From: Chalara sp. BL73
Lineage: Eukaryota; Ascomycota; Leotiomycetes; Helotiales
Reading direction: 5' to 3'
Assembly (NCBI GenBank): GCA_918026815.1
Contig: CAKJVC010000097.1
Coordinates: 310,001-374,000 of the forward strand
Length of the DNA: 64,000 nt
In this document: in pieces, positions 44,010 through 56,399 of the stretch
Layout: every line of letters starts with the position of its first letter
Numbering within the stretch: the stretch's first letter is position 1
Notes under the pieces: generated by a model
Told to the model about the DNA's origin: nothing
The model's input: only the letters and a program-made list of their open reading frames with translations
Database searches by the model: none
Program-made: the position numbers and the translations under genes

Positions 44010-47000
44010 ATGCGAAGGTTTTTCAGGAAGTCCAGAGGAGACCCCCCACCTCATGTGGACACGCCGGGACCTGAAGGCCCACGCGGGGCACAACAGCCTA
44101 ACGTTCTTCCTGAAAGGCATGTTTGATAAATTTGATAGAGCTCACTGGTGAGTTAAGCTAATGGGTGGTTGAATATCTCTTGCAGACCTCGACATGCGAA
44201 CGCTACTTCCATGCCCGGTACTTCTATGCCGATTGAAAGATGGCAAGACTCTAGGGCCAATCCTACAACTAGCTCATATGCCAGCCCTCCAGCGACCTCA
44301 CCATCTCAGGCCCCAATTGAGCATATCTTTCGCAGTCGAGGCGATGATCGCGCACAGAATGGTGACTATCATGGAGCTGTCGTAATGTATGATGAGGCTC
44401 TACATTATGCACCTACGGACCCGACCCTGCTTTTGAGTCGATCTTTTGCACATATGATGACAACCCCTCCCCGGCTCGACCTTGCGCTGAAAGACGCCGA
44501 TTCAGCGATTCAACATGCTCCAACGGATTGGCAGGCATGGTTGCAGAAGGGAGAGGCGCGTCTGAAAATGGGGGATTTGCAGGCCGCGGAAGAGGCTTTA
44601 GTCAATGCTGTAGGCTTTGCCCAAGGGGCCAATAAGTTGACGGCGCAGAGATCTCTCGGGGATGTCCGGGCTCGAAAGGCTATGCCTCCTCCACCTGTTG
44701 AAAACACTTCCTTTTCTTTGAGCCCTGTGCTATCAACACCCTCTCCCCTGTCTCCATCTGTCAACCTTACAGTGCCTCAGTCGGCAATCAATCCAGTGGC
44801 TGAAGCGCAACCTGGACCACCTTCATTGCAGACAAGAAACCCTGCTATACAAGTAGCACGGCCTGGAAATCCCGTCTCCCAAATCTCAAGAGCTCCATCA
44901 ACGCCTAAAGCCCAGCAAGCCTCTACAGCACAAGTTTCGAGTACTTCAACTCTCAAGTCTACAAGGACAGCACCAAGCCCCTCTGGCCCAGATTCCCAGG
45001 TAATGCAAGCACCCTCAGCCAGCAGCCCTGCAACTCCTGCCCCAAAATTAACATCTCCTCTAACATCAAAGCCGCAGCCCAGAAGACCTCCTTCGGCTCC
45101 TGCAATAAGACCAACTACCGTGACCCAAATCTCCAACACTGCAACCCCCAATATTGCCAGGACTGTCTCAAGCTCTGCAGCACCGATCGCCTCAAATACC
45201 CAGCCCACCCCAGCGAAGCCGTTTGAGCAAAAGTCCCGCAATGTCTGGGAATCGTTGTACTCACGCCCTTCCTCTAGTACACAATCAACATCCGGATCGG
45301 CAATTTCAACGAACTCATCTTCAAAATTCAGCCCTTTAAACTCTTTTAGCGCGAATTCAAACTCTTCTACGAACCCAACCACAAGTACGCAGCCCGCGCA
45401 GTCCGCTCCACCACGACCTGTTTCGCAAGCTGCCGGGACTTGGAATTTTACTTCTCTGCCCGCCACCCAACCAACTGCAACCACAACCACGACCACGACC
45501 AAGAGTCCCTCCAACAGCTCCAATAATCAAACCACGAGGAAACTGACACCGGCTGCCGCAAGAGTAACCCCAAACTCGACTGCTCCATCATCTAACAGCA
45601 GCTGCGCTCCTAGTGAGATCTCCCTCCCGGTTTCGAGTCATATTTTTGAGCCTAATCAAACATCTAAGCAGCACCTTCTTCCAGCACCATGAATCAGCCG
45701 ACGCGACCTCCACCAGTCGCACGTGCACATGATTCCTCAACAGTATCTCAAACGCCGGCTGAGCTTCATGATCCACTTATGGATAGTCTTCTTGGTAATC
45801 CGGCGGACGCACCTCCTGGGTATACTCCCAGTCTCAATAATGCGGATCCTGCAGTTCGAGCTCTATCCCAACAGGCTCTGCAAGCACAGTTGACAGAACT
45901 ACAAAATAAACTCAAGATTAACAACAAAGGAGCTCTTTCAATTCGACCATACACTGCTGCTGGGAATATAGATTGTGTTCGCTTGTTTTACCTGGGTATG
46001 ACGCAACTTGAGCTGACAGCAAGGGAACTCAGTACTCCTGTTTATTTACACCCGATTTTTAGTATGCCTATGCTTATTGGTAACACCACAGCTACTGACT
46101 AGTTTCCAGATTACATGCACATTGCTGCGGCTAGTTATCCGGGAAGTACATGGCTTAACATAGACTGCGAGACTTCTGCCTACTATGAAGGCAAATTACC
46201 AGGAACCGTCAGTATCAGTGGATACTCCGAGGAGTATCGAGAACACCAACTCTTGATAGCGCCACTTCTGCAACTTTCTCTTGAATCAACTACTACACTT
46301 CCAGTTATACCCTTGAATCAAATAGTCCAACGACTTCAGATACTACAAAGAAATCCAACTTCTGAAGACAATGAGGGCCTCAGAGGTTTTCTTGGCCTTT
46401 CTCAGTATGTCAATTTATATAATTTCCCTCATGATTAGCAGCTAAGTATAATACAGGTTAATGGCATTGCAGTCGGGATTCTCAACAAACAGACAAAGAC
46501 AAATTGAGCATATTTGTATGGGACTAAACCGAAGTCTTTACGATGCGCCAACACGTTTTGTCGACTTTTCCAAAGCAAGGAATATCAGCAATAATACGTT
46601 AGGCACGATTGGACAAGGAATTAGCCTTCATCATTTCCTCTACCAGATTCTCCTCGGTGCTGAGCTACTCGTTCGCCTCCGTAAAGAACCAATCACCATC
46701 AGCTACGCCGGCGTAGTCACCGACCCTTTATCCGCGCTCATTGTTCTAAGCTCCTTATGGATGGCGAATGTAACCATTACAGTTGTACCAGTTACAACAA
46801 CTCTCACGACTGCTCTAATACCAGCCCCCAACTATACCTTACACGCAGTGAACAGCCAGCAGCAAATTCAAGGGCTCATCCGCTTTGGAGAAGCGCTTTC
46901 TTGGCCATTGATGGGCGAAGCCAGAGCATATATCGAAAACTCATATAGAGCATTAATCGTCAATCCTACTTCCGTTGGATTTGACATGTGCGACTGGCTA

Positions 47001-47894
47001 TTTGGACTCATTCTCCCAGGCAGGATTTTTCGGCATCGTATCATGAGTTGTCTTGTATTCGCCTCGCCTACAATCCGCAACATAAACTCTGCACCTTACT
47101 GGGACAACGGGCTTATCGTGAAGAACAAAAGTTACTGGCCCAAATCGACTGTTTTAGGACGCGTATTAGGCGGTTTGCGCAACCCGAAAAGTGTTTGTGG
47201 GTGGCTTGGTCCTGTCCCTGCCCCCGAAGGATGGACTGAAACAGGATGGGTCAAACTGAATTCTCGTCGTGTTGATATTCCTGTGCCTATTAGTACTGCA
47301 GGACAAGATACACTTGAAACTCTAGGTTTTGGGTCTCAGGAAGCTAATGAGGATCCTGAGGCGCTGATTCACAGTATCGTTGATCCAAATGAATGGATAC
47401 CCTCTCCAGGCCCGCCGCCTAGAAGAGCAAGCGACACTAGTCTAACACAATTTAAGGGATTTCGTCTTACTCAACTTGCTGGTACAGCCACTGCTGCGCT
47501 GGGCTCTTTGCCAACTATAGAATACCGTGCAAGCGTTGATTTCGATATCAACGGCAAACTCGGGACATACGTTCTGTACTCGAATCCTGTGTTTGTATCT
47601 GCGCCACCATGTGTAGGAACACATTTGATAAATCTAAGACGAGCGAACAAATATCTAAGTGCAGATAATGTTATAAAAGTAGCAGATTTAAAGGAGGCTT
47701 ATCCGGAAGCTGATAAACTGGTGATTATTGATGCGCAAGGGGCGAGTGAAGAGGTTGTTGCTAGGGCTTGGTGTGCCGAGCGGGCAAGGCATGCTGTGAT
47801 CAGGAGAGGCCCTGATTGTTGTTTTTCATGTGCTGTTGCGGTTGCTACAAGGCGTACTGGATTGGGTATTAATGTACTTATTTGGAGTATTTGA
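44010..47894 (+). CDS. large uncharacterised TPR protein with low-complexity linker
   Basis: The five exons are 44010-44116, 44186-45612, 45672-45995, 46110-46404 and 46457-47894, closing to 1196 aa. The first intron is GC-AG (AAAG|GCATGT); the others are GT-AG with CTAAT/CTGAC/CTAAG branch points. Residues about 82-195 form TPR-like repeats (DYHGAVVMYDEALHYAPTDP, DWQAWLQKGEARLKMGDLQA). A long Ser/Thr/Pro/Ala/Gln-rich linker (about 200-500) follows. The C-terminal 600 residues are globular and Ile/Val-rich, with no motif I know. Stops at 45692, 46102 and 46438 in the unspliced frames are removed by the introns proposed, so the gene seems intact. Role unknown; TPRs suggest a scaffolding or protein-binding function. 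Confidence 0.75.
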
Positions 47895-49924
47895 TGTCAT
47901 AGGTCGCAATAGCAAGAACAACCGGGTCACATATTTTTCAAAGGTTCAATCTAATACATCAACATTGAACCCCCTTCATTGTCTATATTCCCCACCGCAT
48001 AATTACATGCACATGCAAAACTTTAGAGGCGGTATAGCCTGCTAAATAAGCTTCATCAGGATCTTTTCCGATTCCACTTTGCTTAATATCACCGAACAGC
48101 ACAAGGTAGTGACTTGCATGACAATAACCATAAAATTTCAATAACAAATAGAAACATACTACTGTATTTAAACTAAACGCAAAGTTGCTAATTTAAATTT
48201 TTTATTTACTTATATTTAACTTTGTTAAAGTTTTAAAAATTTTAAAGTTTCCTAAGCTCCCAAACATAATCATGTGACTAACCGTTTGTGGGTTCTTTGT
48301 GTAAGTGAGCGTATCGAGCCTCAGGCCCCAACTTTCAGTGCTTGCTGAATGGATGTAACATAACCATTATGGTTAGTGCGGCAGAGAGATGCAATTTTCT
48401 GCGGGGTTACCTAGCGCTGGCCATACCTATGCGGATAAGTGTGGATCTAATAATACGTGGTTCAAATCACACCCACACCAATCGAAAAGCGGAAATTTAT
48501 TGGGTTACTAGATTGTGTGTACAGGAGTATCTGGATGTTGTGGAGTGTTAGCCTTCCCACATGATGTAGGACCTTCTTCTGATATTTGGTATAGGTCTTG
48601 CTATGAGAGTGCCGCCACGTTATTTGAGTTGATATCAAAGAGCTTTGGAATTTAGCCGGGCTATATCTTCTGATAGGGTAAAAGCGGATACGTTAAGAGT
48701 CTCTCACGAACGTAGAGGTCATCTCACACTCTTATACTCTTGCTTCCTCCGTAGCCTTATGGATCAGGTAAGTCATCGTCATAGCTGTAGACGCTTAAAG
48801 CTGGGTGAGAGGTTGGTGATGAAATAGGGTGAGACGCCCAGTCTATCCGCAAAACCCTGGGTCTGGAGCAGAGCGGAATTCCAGGACCATCGTAGACATT
48901 GTGTGGCTTCTGTGGCTAACCCTCAAATCGGCCGGAATGACCTGCAGAGTAGGCAATATCTCAGGTGTAATACTATATTGGGCCAGTCCGGCGCTTTTTG
49001 GTGGAGCGAATGCAACAAGAGCTTGTCGACTGCAGTCAGTAAAGTTAGCTATTTCAGCCGTAGGACAACTATAATATGCTACAAGTCTGCACGCATTGAG
49101 ACTTTGCAAGTTTTGGCGCCATTTTGGAGAATGACTTGCAATACGCGGGTGAGCCACTTTCATCACCGATGTTATTGTCACGCGCGCATGTTGCAAGTGG
49201 AATTATGAAGCTAACCCAAACAAGACAATGGCAGTAATAAAGAGCCAACTCCAAATCGCTACATCAGCGACAGTAGATCGGCCGAGGCGCCTTTAAGTTT
49301 CCTAAAGCAAAGCTTTTGTGCTGGTATAATTGAACACTTCCACTCAAGCCCTGACGGACACGTCTTTCTCGGGGCTGCGACTATTCGATAGACGTGAATG
49401 CAGCCTGGCAATATGTCACCTATCCGAAAGTTATCAGCTACATATATATGGTATAGCTGCGCTGATAGGGAGATATTGTGCTCCATCCTATTCTTAATTC
49501 CCCTTAATCTTTCCTAGACTAATTCTCCTGCAATTACCAGCTTCCAATGTGATAGCGATAAGTAGATGACCTCAATATTTGTCTCTATGCCAATAATATG
49601 CTGCCAAGAGGGTCCGGACATGGATCTTCGTATTGACCCGTTGTGATCAACACCAAGTGGAGGTAAGCTCATGAGGCTGACCACCACTGAGCGTAATTTG
49701 GCTGTTTAAGCTATGTAAATGCAGAATCTTTGAGCCATTAATCTTCATTACCAATTATCAAGCAGTAGAAGCGAAGCTATATGCCCGCTAATGTGGCACA
49801 AGGACCACTATGCCGCGAGGGACGTAGGGAACACATGGTATATATATCGGCTTTTCACTTATTCTTTCATTCGAATATTCTTTCATTGTTCAAACAAACT
49901 GTTCAGAACGTATCAAACTCCGTA
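47895..49924. other. mostly noncoding spacer
   Basis: About 2 kb, AT-rich from 48100 to 48300. A tRNA-like stretch at 48365-48480 and a possible small secreted protein on the reverse strand (48843-49254) are the only signals. Confidence 0.4.
48843..49254 (-). CDS. candidate small secreted protein
   Basis: The frame from 49254 starts with a hydrophobic leader (MELALYYCHCLVWVSFIIPL) ending at ATCA, a plausible signal peptide. A long frame 48843-49196 lies in another phase. An intron of about 76 nt with donor GTATTG and acceptor TTATAG would join them in phase to about 110 aa with several Cys. The donor and branch point are weak. Alternatively both frames are chance. Confidence 0.3.
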
Positions 49925-50887
49925 ATGAACGAACTACGCCACAGAAAGCACCCATCCAAAATTTTCTTAACATCTCCCGTCAAACCTCCACCATATTCCA
50001 CATCATTACCCTTACCGTCAAACTGTCATAGTGAAGCCTCTCAAGGATTAGAAGCTATAGCCCTCAACTTATTGCTAAAGCACTCAAAACTAGCAGACTC
50101 ACCTGCTGATCACATTCTTCTTGTCTCTAATACTGGAGTTTGGTGGATGGATCTCTCTATCGCCCACTTTTCTTCCCCCAAAACACCAGTCTTTCACGTT
50201 AAAAACACAACACTATCTCTCAAAATGCCCTCTGTCATTCTCTCCAAGCTATCCTCATCGTCAGCACGCATTTCCCAAGCATCTCCAAACCCATCCCCTG
50301 AGCTACCAGAATCCTCAAAAGTATCAGAGTCAAACAGCCGCTCCAAAGCCTTGAAACCAGAAAATCAACCTCAAAAGCAATTACCAGGTGAAAAGCAGAC
50401 TCTCGGCATCCTCCAACTAACCACCAGCAGAAACAACCCGTTTGCGCTGACCTCCTCTCCCGGCCCCTTTCCTTCCCTCGAGTACTGGAATCTAAGGCGA
50501 ACATCCGACTGGTCATACAAAACATATACCTTCCAATTCAACGGCAAAACGTATATCTGGACACGTATTCGATACCCTGTATTAAGTGGCCAACCCGATC
50601 TCGAGCTAAGAGAAAAAGATGGAGACGGTGCGGTGCTGGCCGAGTATAAAGGCCGATTAACGATACGGACGAGAGGGGTGTTTAAGTCGCGAAGGCACGA
50701 TGAGCTGAGAGATGGTGCTGATAATAAGGAATTTGGGGACTGGGAGCTTACTGTGTTGTTGACAGGGTGCGGAATTATTGACGCTAGTCGACGAAGGGCC
50801 AGGATGAGGAGGGGTTTTGCGCGCGCAGGGGGATTTATTTGGTGGTGGGTAGGATTTGAGGATACGATTTTGCATGCTCGACACTAA
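49925..50887 (+). CDS. uncharacterised protein, single exon
   Basis: A 320-aa frame from the ATG at 49925 (open upstream to 49781). An N-terminal block with NHLLLKHSK-like helices and ILLVSNTGVWWMDLS is followed by a Ser/Pro-rich linker (about 105-190). A C-terminal beta-rich domain contains WNLRRTSDWSYKTYTFQFNG, YIWTRIRYP and DWELTVLLTG. The C-terminal domain is reminiscent of tubby-like C-terminal folds in fungal proteins, but the similarity is too weak to name it. No signal peptide at the chosen start. Confidence 0.65.
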   Translation: MNELRHRKHPSKIFLTSPVKPPPYSTSLPLPSNCHSEASQGLEAIALNLLLKHSKLADSPADHILLVSNTGVWWMDLSIAHFSSPKTPVFHVKNTTLSLKMPSVILSKLSSSSARISQASPNPSPELPESSKVSESNSRSKALKPENQPQKQLPGEKQTLGILQLTTSRNNPFALTSSPGPFPSLEYWNLRRTSDWSYKTYTFQFNGKTYIWTRIRYPVLSGQPDLELREKDGDGAVLAEYKGRLTIRTRGVFKSRRHDELRDGADNKEFGDWELTVLLTGCGIIDASRRRARMRRGFARAGGFIWWWVGFEDTILHARH

Positions 50888-52067
50888 TATCAACATATTT
50901 TCGCAACGTGTAATGATTTCACGAAGTTTGGCTCTAGGGTATATAAAAAAAATCGGTTGTGTACGACAGTTTATCCATTCAAGTCAAGGGAGCGCGTGCT
51001 CCTTTGAACCCGGCAATATTTTCAGCCCAGAACCGCCTATTGTGTCAAGATACCGCAATATACAGGCAGCAGCAAGAGCCATATCTTCAAATGTATTTGT
51101 CAGACGAAAGCTATCCCTTCACCAACCCTATCAGTCCTCAAACGCAAGAACCTCTGTGCCTGTTCGAGGAACTGTTGGGCAACTTCTAAGGACGCTTGTT
51201 GAAGGTTTTCGCATTTTTCACGGGTATCCAGATAGCCGAACAGTTATTGTGTTTGCCTCTTATTCGGTAGACCAGTTCGAGTACTAGATGTGCTTGCCTA
51301 TAACAGCAATGTTTGTGGGGGACCACAAACTACACGAATGATCTCGTTCATGATGACGAAAGCACCAGATATGTTAGCTATGCAGGTCTGGTTGAGAAGG
51401 GGAGACGCCACTCCGGGGGAGCGTAGTTTGAAAGGAAATCACTTTATTAATCGTGAGTCCCAGCTCGCCCAACTCGTAGAACTTGTAGGGCTACTGACCT
51501 ATACCGCCCCTGCCATGACCTTTGGTACTACTTTATGTGCCTTTTCCATATCCTCCGTGAATACGGCCGACCAAAGTCCATAGCGGTATCATTGGACATC
51601 TGAATTGCCTTGTGAATTGTAAAGAGCTTCCAGGTTGTACACCCCCAACGAGTCATCTCTCACAACATCATTTGGCAGCATTTCTCGTCCGAAATAACTT
51701 TGTAAAACCTAAAATATGTCTCGTTGCTCAGCCATATCCCAAAAAGACTAGTTGAATATACTCATGGTAGTAGTGGCGGCAATCGCGCAGCAGGGGTTTA
51801 CACAGTCCTCAGGATACACGGTCTTCAACCGCCGGGCGGCCTCTCAGAAACATCTTTTCCTAGTCACGTTGAAATTCTCACAAATAAAGTTATGACTCCT
51901 GCCACTCAGGCTGCTTATATGAATCCCCGCCGTAACACATTCGCTCTTTAAACTGTCTTTTTAATGTTAAATATTAACTATTTAGTTCTTACATAAATAT
52001 AGTTAAAAATATTAGTCGCTGGGCTGTCCTCGACCTTTCCTAGTAATTTAGAGCGATACGCCCCTTC
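50888..52067. other. intergenic, no gene seen
   Basis: Overlapping short forward frames (50856-51287, 51290-51583, 51724-51951) lack support. The last 100 bp before 52068 are AT-rich. Confidence 0.45.
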
Positions 52068-55000
52068 TCATTTTATTTTCGGCTTTCCCATCTCTTGTAG
52101 CAACTCATTCAACATCAACTTTGTCATAACTGTATCTCGATGTGTCTCCCCCAAAGTGTTCTTCTGTATCCGCAGCGTAGCTCTTAACATCTCCTCTGCA
52201 TTCTCGTACAGCCCCCTCATCCTATAACTAACAGCCACACTACAGGCTGTCCGGAAAGTTGCAGGGTTATTGCACCCCAGCAACCGGGCCTGGGCGATAA
52301 GCACCTTCTCAAGCTCAGCACTGGCCTCGTCCACGTGTCCCAAGTCTTCAAGCATCATAGCGACATTCTGCCTCGTAACTAGCGTCTCAGGATGGTCCAC
52401 GCCGAGGGTTTTTATCTGCTCCTCGAGCACAACCCCAAAAACCTGTTGTGCGTCTTCCAATCGGCCCTGAGCACAGTACATACACGCCAGGTTGCCAAGA
52501 ATCCGTAACAGCTCGGGATTGCCTGGACCAAGGTGCTGTTCTGCGATTTTGAATGCAGAATTGTAGAGTAATGCTGCGTCGTCGTACTCGCCGCGTTGGT
52601 CGTGCGCGAGCGCGAGGTTGTACTGCCGCCGGGCCGTGTCAATGCTTTTTTCTCCGGACTTAGTCTTGCTCCAATCGAGCGCTCGCTTGTAGAGCGCTAT
52701 GATTTCTTCGGAGGAGCTAGAGCCGCCGTGCTGCAGTTGGATGGTCGCGAAGTCGCTGGCTTTGCGGATGGTATCAGGGTGGTCCTGTCCCATGCTCTGC
52801 TGGAGTTCTTGCAGCTCCTCCTGTGCTTGAGAAATTCGGCCGGCGGCTATTTCTGTCTTGACTAGGGCTTTATTTCCTTCTCCCAATGCGACAAGGTCGC
52901 CCTTCGCCAGTTTTATAGCCTGTCTCGTTTCCTTGATCAATTCTTCATTTCTTTCCGGGTCTTCTTTGCGCAGGGAGAGACATCGTTTGAGTTGTTCTAG
53001 AGCTAGCCCATTTTCTTTAGTATGCGTATAGTACTGTGCAATTCTGAAAAGCAGAGTTGCCAAATAGCTTTTACTCTCGGTTGAAGCCGCCCTAAACTTG
53101 AGAATGGCAAGGGCACAAGGGAGGAGGACCTCGTTTGTATCGTACTCCCTCTCATTGAACTTGGCGCAAAAGATGGACAACGCCTTCTCTTCAAACATAT
53201 CTCTTTTTTTCTTATTGTCGAGCCATTCCTGCACGCACTGGCGAATGATTGCAGTTACGGTGAGCACCCTCTTATCCGCTGATGGCTCCACCATTCCGTA
53301 GTCTACCAGACATGGAAGTTGTTCGTTTAACTCATTCCTTTCGAAAAAGATATCTGGAATGCTTTGTACATCTAGCAAGCCAATCACGAGCAATAATCTG
53401 GAGGCATCTGCGTGCTTTTCTTCAACTATCCTGTACAACAGCTGCCAGATAGGCATTGCGCCTTGTCTTTTCTTGGCTGATACATCTGCTGAGCGCATTG
53501 TTTCTTTGAAGAGCGCCCAAGAAAGCTTAGTTGTTTGGCGATACAATTGCGCCATGGTGAGTGTACCAGCTGAGCAGCCCAATTCCTTTGCTATGGAGAA
53601 AGCTGACTTACCTTCGGCTTCAGCTAACGTTTTCTTGCCAAGAAGAAGCAGCGAGGCATCAGCCTCCATCAGGGCAGACACTTCAATGACATATTCATCT
53701 TTGTGGTTCACAATTCGGCTGGCCAGTGACTCGGAGCGAGTAGTTATCAGCACTCTTGCAAATGGTACATTCGGCACAATATCCAACAGAGACTTTCCCG
53801 AGTAGGACGAAGTAGCTATTCTAAGCTTCATCTTGTCATCGAGACCATCCAGAACCATTAGCCAGCGGCCGCCCTCGTATTGCTTCAGAGTATCATGTAC
53901 CATTTCGACCACGTCGCCGTTTGCCATTCCTTTCCTATTGAGATATAAGGTTTTAGCGATGCGTTTGTACGAGAGCTCGAATTCCGCTGTGCTGCCCGCG
54001 TTCACCCAGTGGACGTTGGAGCCAGGGTGCTCTTTGTGGAATTTGTTTGCATATTCTACGGCAATGTGGGTCTTACTGAGAGCCACATCTATTAGCCTGA
54101 AAGTAACACTAACTTCATATTTCAAGTAAATGATTACGTATGTTCTTACCCATTGCCAGAATCTCCACGCAAAACCACGTTCACTGTTTTCTTGAACTTT
54201 GCTTCGATGAGTTCTAGAATACCCCCTCGAGGGGCGAAGCACTTCTCCCTCGCAATGGGGGCTGGTAGAGAAGGCAGGTGGTATCTTGAGGTAGATGATG
54301 AAGCTATCGACATTTTCTCTGCAAGATACATGGTCAGAACACGCTCTATTGATAACACGGCTTCCTAAAATACAAACTACACTAAGAGAAATGATGCTCG
54401 ATGATATTTCCTGTTTGGCTATCCACACCTCTGGCTCTCCACGCTAACATGTTTCTCGATGTCTCTGGCTTGCTTCTCGGGGCCTTCTCACCTAGTCGGC
54501 CTTCAATGATCGCCGCCGATTCCTTGCTCATTTTCACAATCTCTCTACACACCGACTTATAGTTATTGTCTTCGGCATTCTCGAACTTGTTCATCGCGAA
54601 GTGGTCTAGAGGTAAGTATGAACTCAAATGGCCATTCAGCGTGCCGGACGATTCACCGACAACGAATTCCTATATGCACGATTAGAGATATAGACGAGGA
54701 CTCATTGAGGCGAAGTGCTTCTTACCGGCGCCATGTCAGAAATCCCAGCAATGGCACCGATTGTGGTTGCCTTCGCTTCATAGAAACAAAAGAGTGTCGG
54801 CGCCAATTTCTGCTGTCTACCGACCACTCGAGTGAATCCGTGGACAATGTTCACAAGCACATCATTATCTTGTGCTATGCTATGCAAAATGTTGTCCTGT
54901 CTCTGCACGTTTGCCTGAACGATAGTCTGGTATATCTTACCCTGTGTCTGTAACCCAGAGCTGCTGCTGACTCCGTGGTGAGGCGTACCCAAGAACACTG

Positions 55001-55630
55001 CTCCCGTTACGGAGTCAGATATTTTGGGATAATCCTCTTTGTGCAATGTTGCAATGTTATAGGCCTACGAACCAAGACCGTCAATTTTGGATTTAAGAGT
55101 TTGGGGCCAAGAACTAACCTGTTGAATTACAAGTCCTCCGATACAGTGCCCGACAAATACGATCGGGCGAAACCCACATTCGGCTCGTTCGTGACAGAGT
55201 TCTTGAAGCATATTTCTAGCAATGCCGCTGACAGATTGCCTGATGGCATCATCTCCAAACCAGTATGACTCATAGCCAAAGGCCATGATACGTGCCTTCG
55301 GAAGTGCAGCTGGGAGCATGGTCGGCTCGCTAAGCCAGCTCACCCGCTTCTCTGGGTGAGTCCAAGTATGCTCAGGGTGCACGCCGATGCCGTGAACGGC
55401 GACAACACTATGTGCATATCGGTCAGTTATGCGATAAGCGGCGAGTTTGTAATGTTGAATACTTACTCGAGTTCGATATCTTCTGTTTCATTTGGTTGAC
55501 ATAAGACTTTGAGACCGAGTTGTTGCGGCTTGATCTTATGGGGTAACTTGACAGTGGTGGCTTCAAGAAATGGCTTTTGTGCTTCGGGAGCCGTGTGCGG
55601 CTTGCTTGGTTTGGGCTGATCCGAATCCAT
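52068..55630 (-). CDS. NLR-like STAND protein: alpha/beta-hydrolase-like, NB-ARC, TPR
   Basis: The exons are 55467-55630, 55119-55407, 54726-55064, 54429-54669, 54150-54318 and 52068-54075 (1069 aa). The N-terminal domain (55-300) resembles SesB-type hydrolases: VVAVHGIG, RPIVFVGHCIGGLVIQQ, then GAVFLGTPHHG. The nucleophile elbow is GHCIGG, with Cys143 where Ser is usual. The NB-ARC follows: Walker A GDSGNGKT (396-403, interrupted by an intron), Walker B WLMVLDGLDD (about 472-481) and ARVLITTRSES. From about 700 there are tandem TPRs of the 42-residue kind (LGPGNPELLRILGNLACMY, LGVDHPETLVTRQNVAMML). Fungal proteins of this build are linked to non-self recognition and cell death. ATG at 55630 was chosen; the frame is open 46 codons further upstream. 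Confidence 0.92.
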
Positions 55631-56399
55631 CTCTGTTTGCGCTTGTGTGGAGCTTACGATATTTAACAAGCAGCAGGCTCTGGGACTCTGTGGATATTTG
55701 AGTAGGATGTTGACGAACAAGGAAAAGCATATGAATCTGAGATCTGCACAAACGCGAGTCCAGGTCATTATTCTACAATTAAATACCTCGAAACTGTAAG
55801 AAACGGCTGACTCTCACGCCCCATTTTGCCGTTGTGACGAGGCTGTGAATATTCGTGGCAAAAGTACTTCCTCTAGAAGTATCTCCTCAAGTGATAACGT
55901 TTAACGGCTTCGGGTTATTCTGCGGACTTCCGATGTGGCTCCAGGACCAGGATTTTGATCGGACCATCCAATAAATTTGCCGTATCCTATGATCAATCCC
56001 TCTGGTCCATTTAAATACTATTTCATCCGTCCAACCAAGCAATAGGCAAACCAGCAGACTTTCTAGGGTCCAAGTCTCGCTAAGCGATACGGTAAAACTA
56101 CACTTTGAAAAGAACGCCGAGTGCCAAAAAGCAGTGACATGTTACTCAACACGGACGAGGCTGCAGGCACTTGCATATATCAGCCCTTCTTGTCCTGTGG
56201 CATTGCAAACCGTAGCAAAGAGGGCAGGGGTTTAATAATTGTAACTTTTCTATCTTTGGGATCAATTCCTCCTTCTTCATCTACACTCACACTCATGCTC
56301 ACACTCATGATCTAACACGCATCCTATTATTGATACAGATCCTTAAGTCAGAGCTTCAGCTGACTTCAGCTGACCCCCACATGCGACCCGGTTGAAAGG
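55631..56399. other. divergent intergenic
   Basis: The spacer lies between the STAND gene and the DUF6601 gene. A short CACTCACACTCATGCTCACA stretch lies near 56283. No gene seen. Confidence 0.45.

Noticed and set aside
44777..45523. 248-codon reverse frame inside the TPR gene
   Set aside because: It is the antisense shadow of a Ser/Pro/Thr-rich forward exon; the Gly/Val/Glu composition follows from that.
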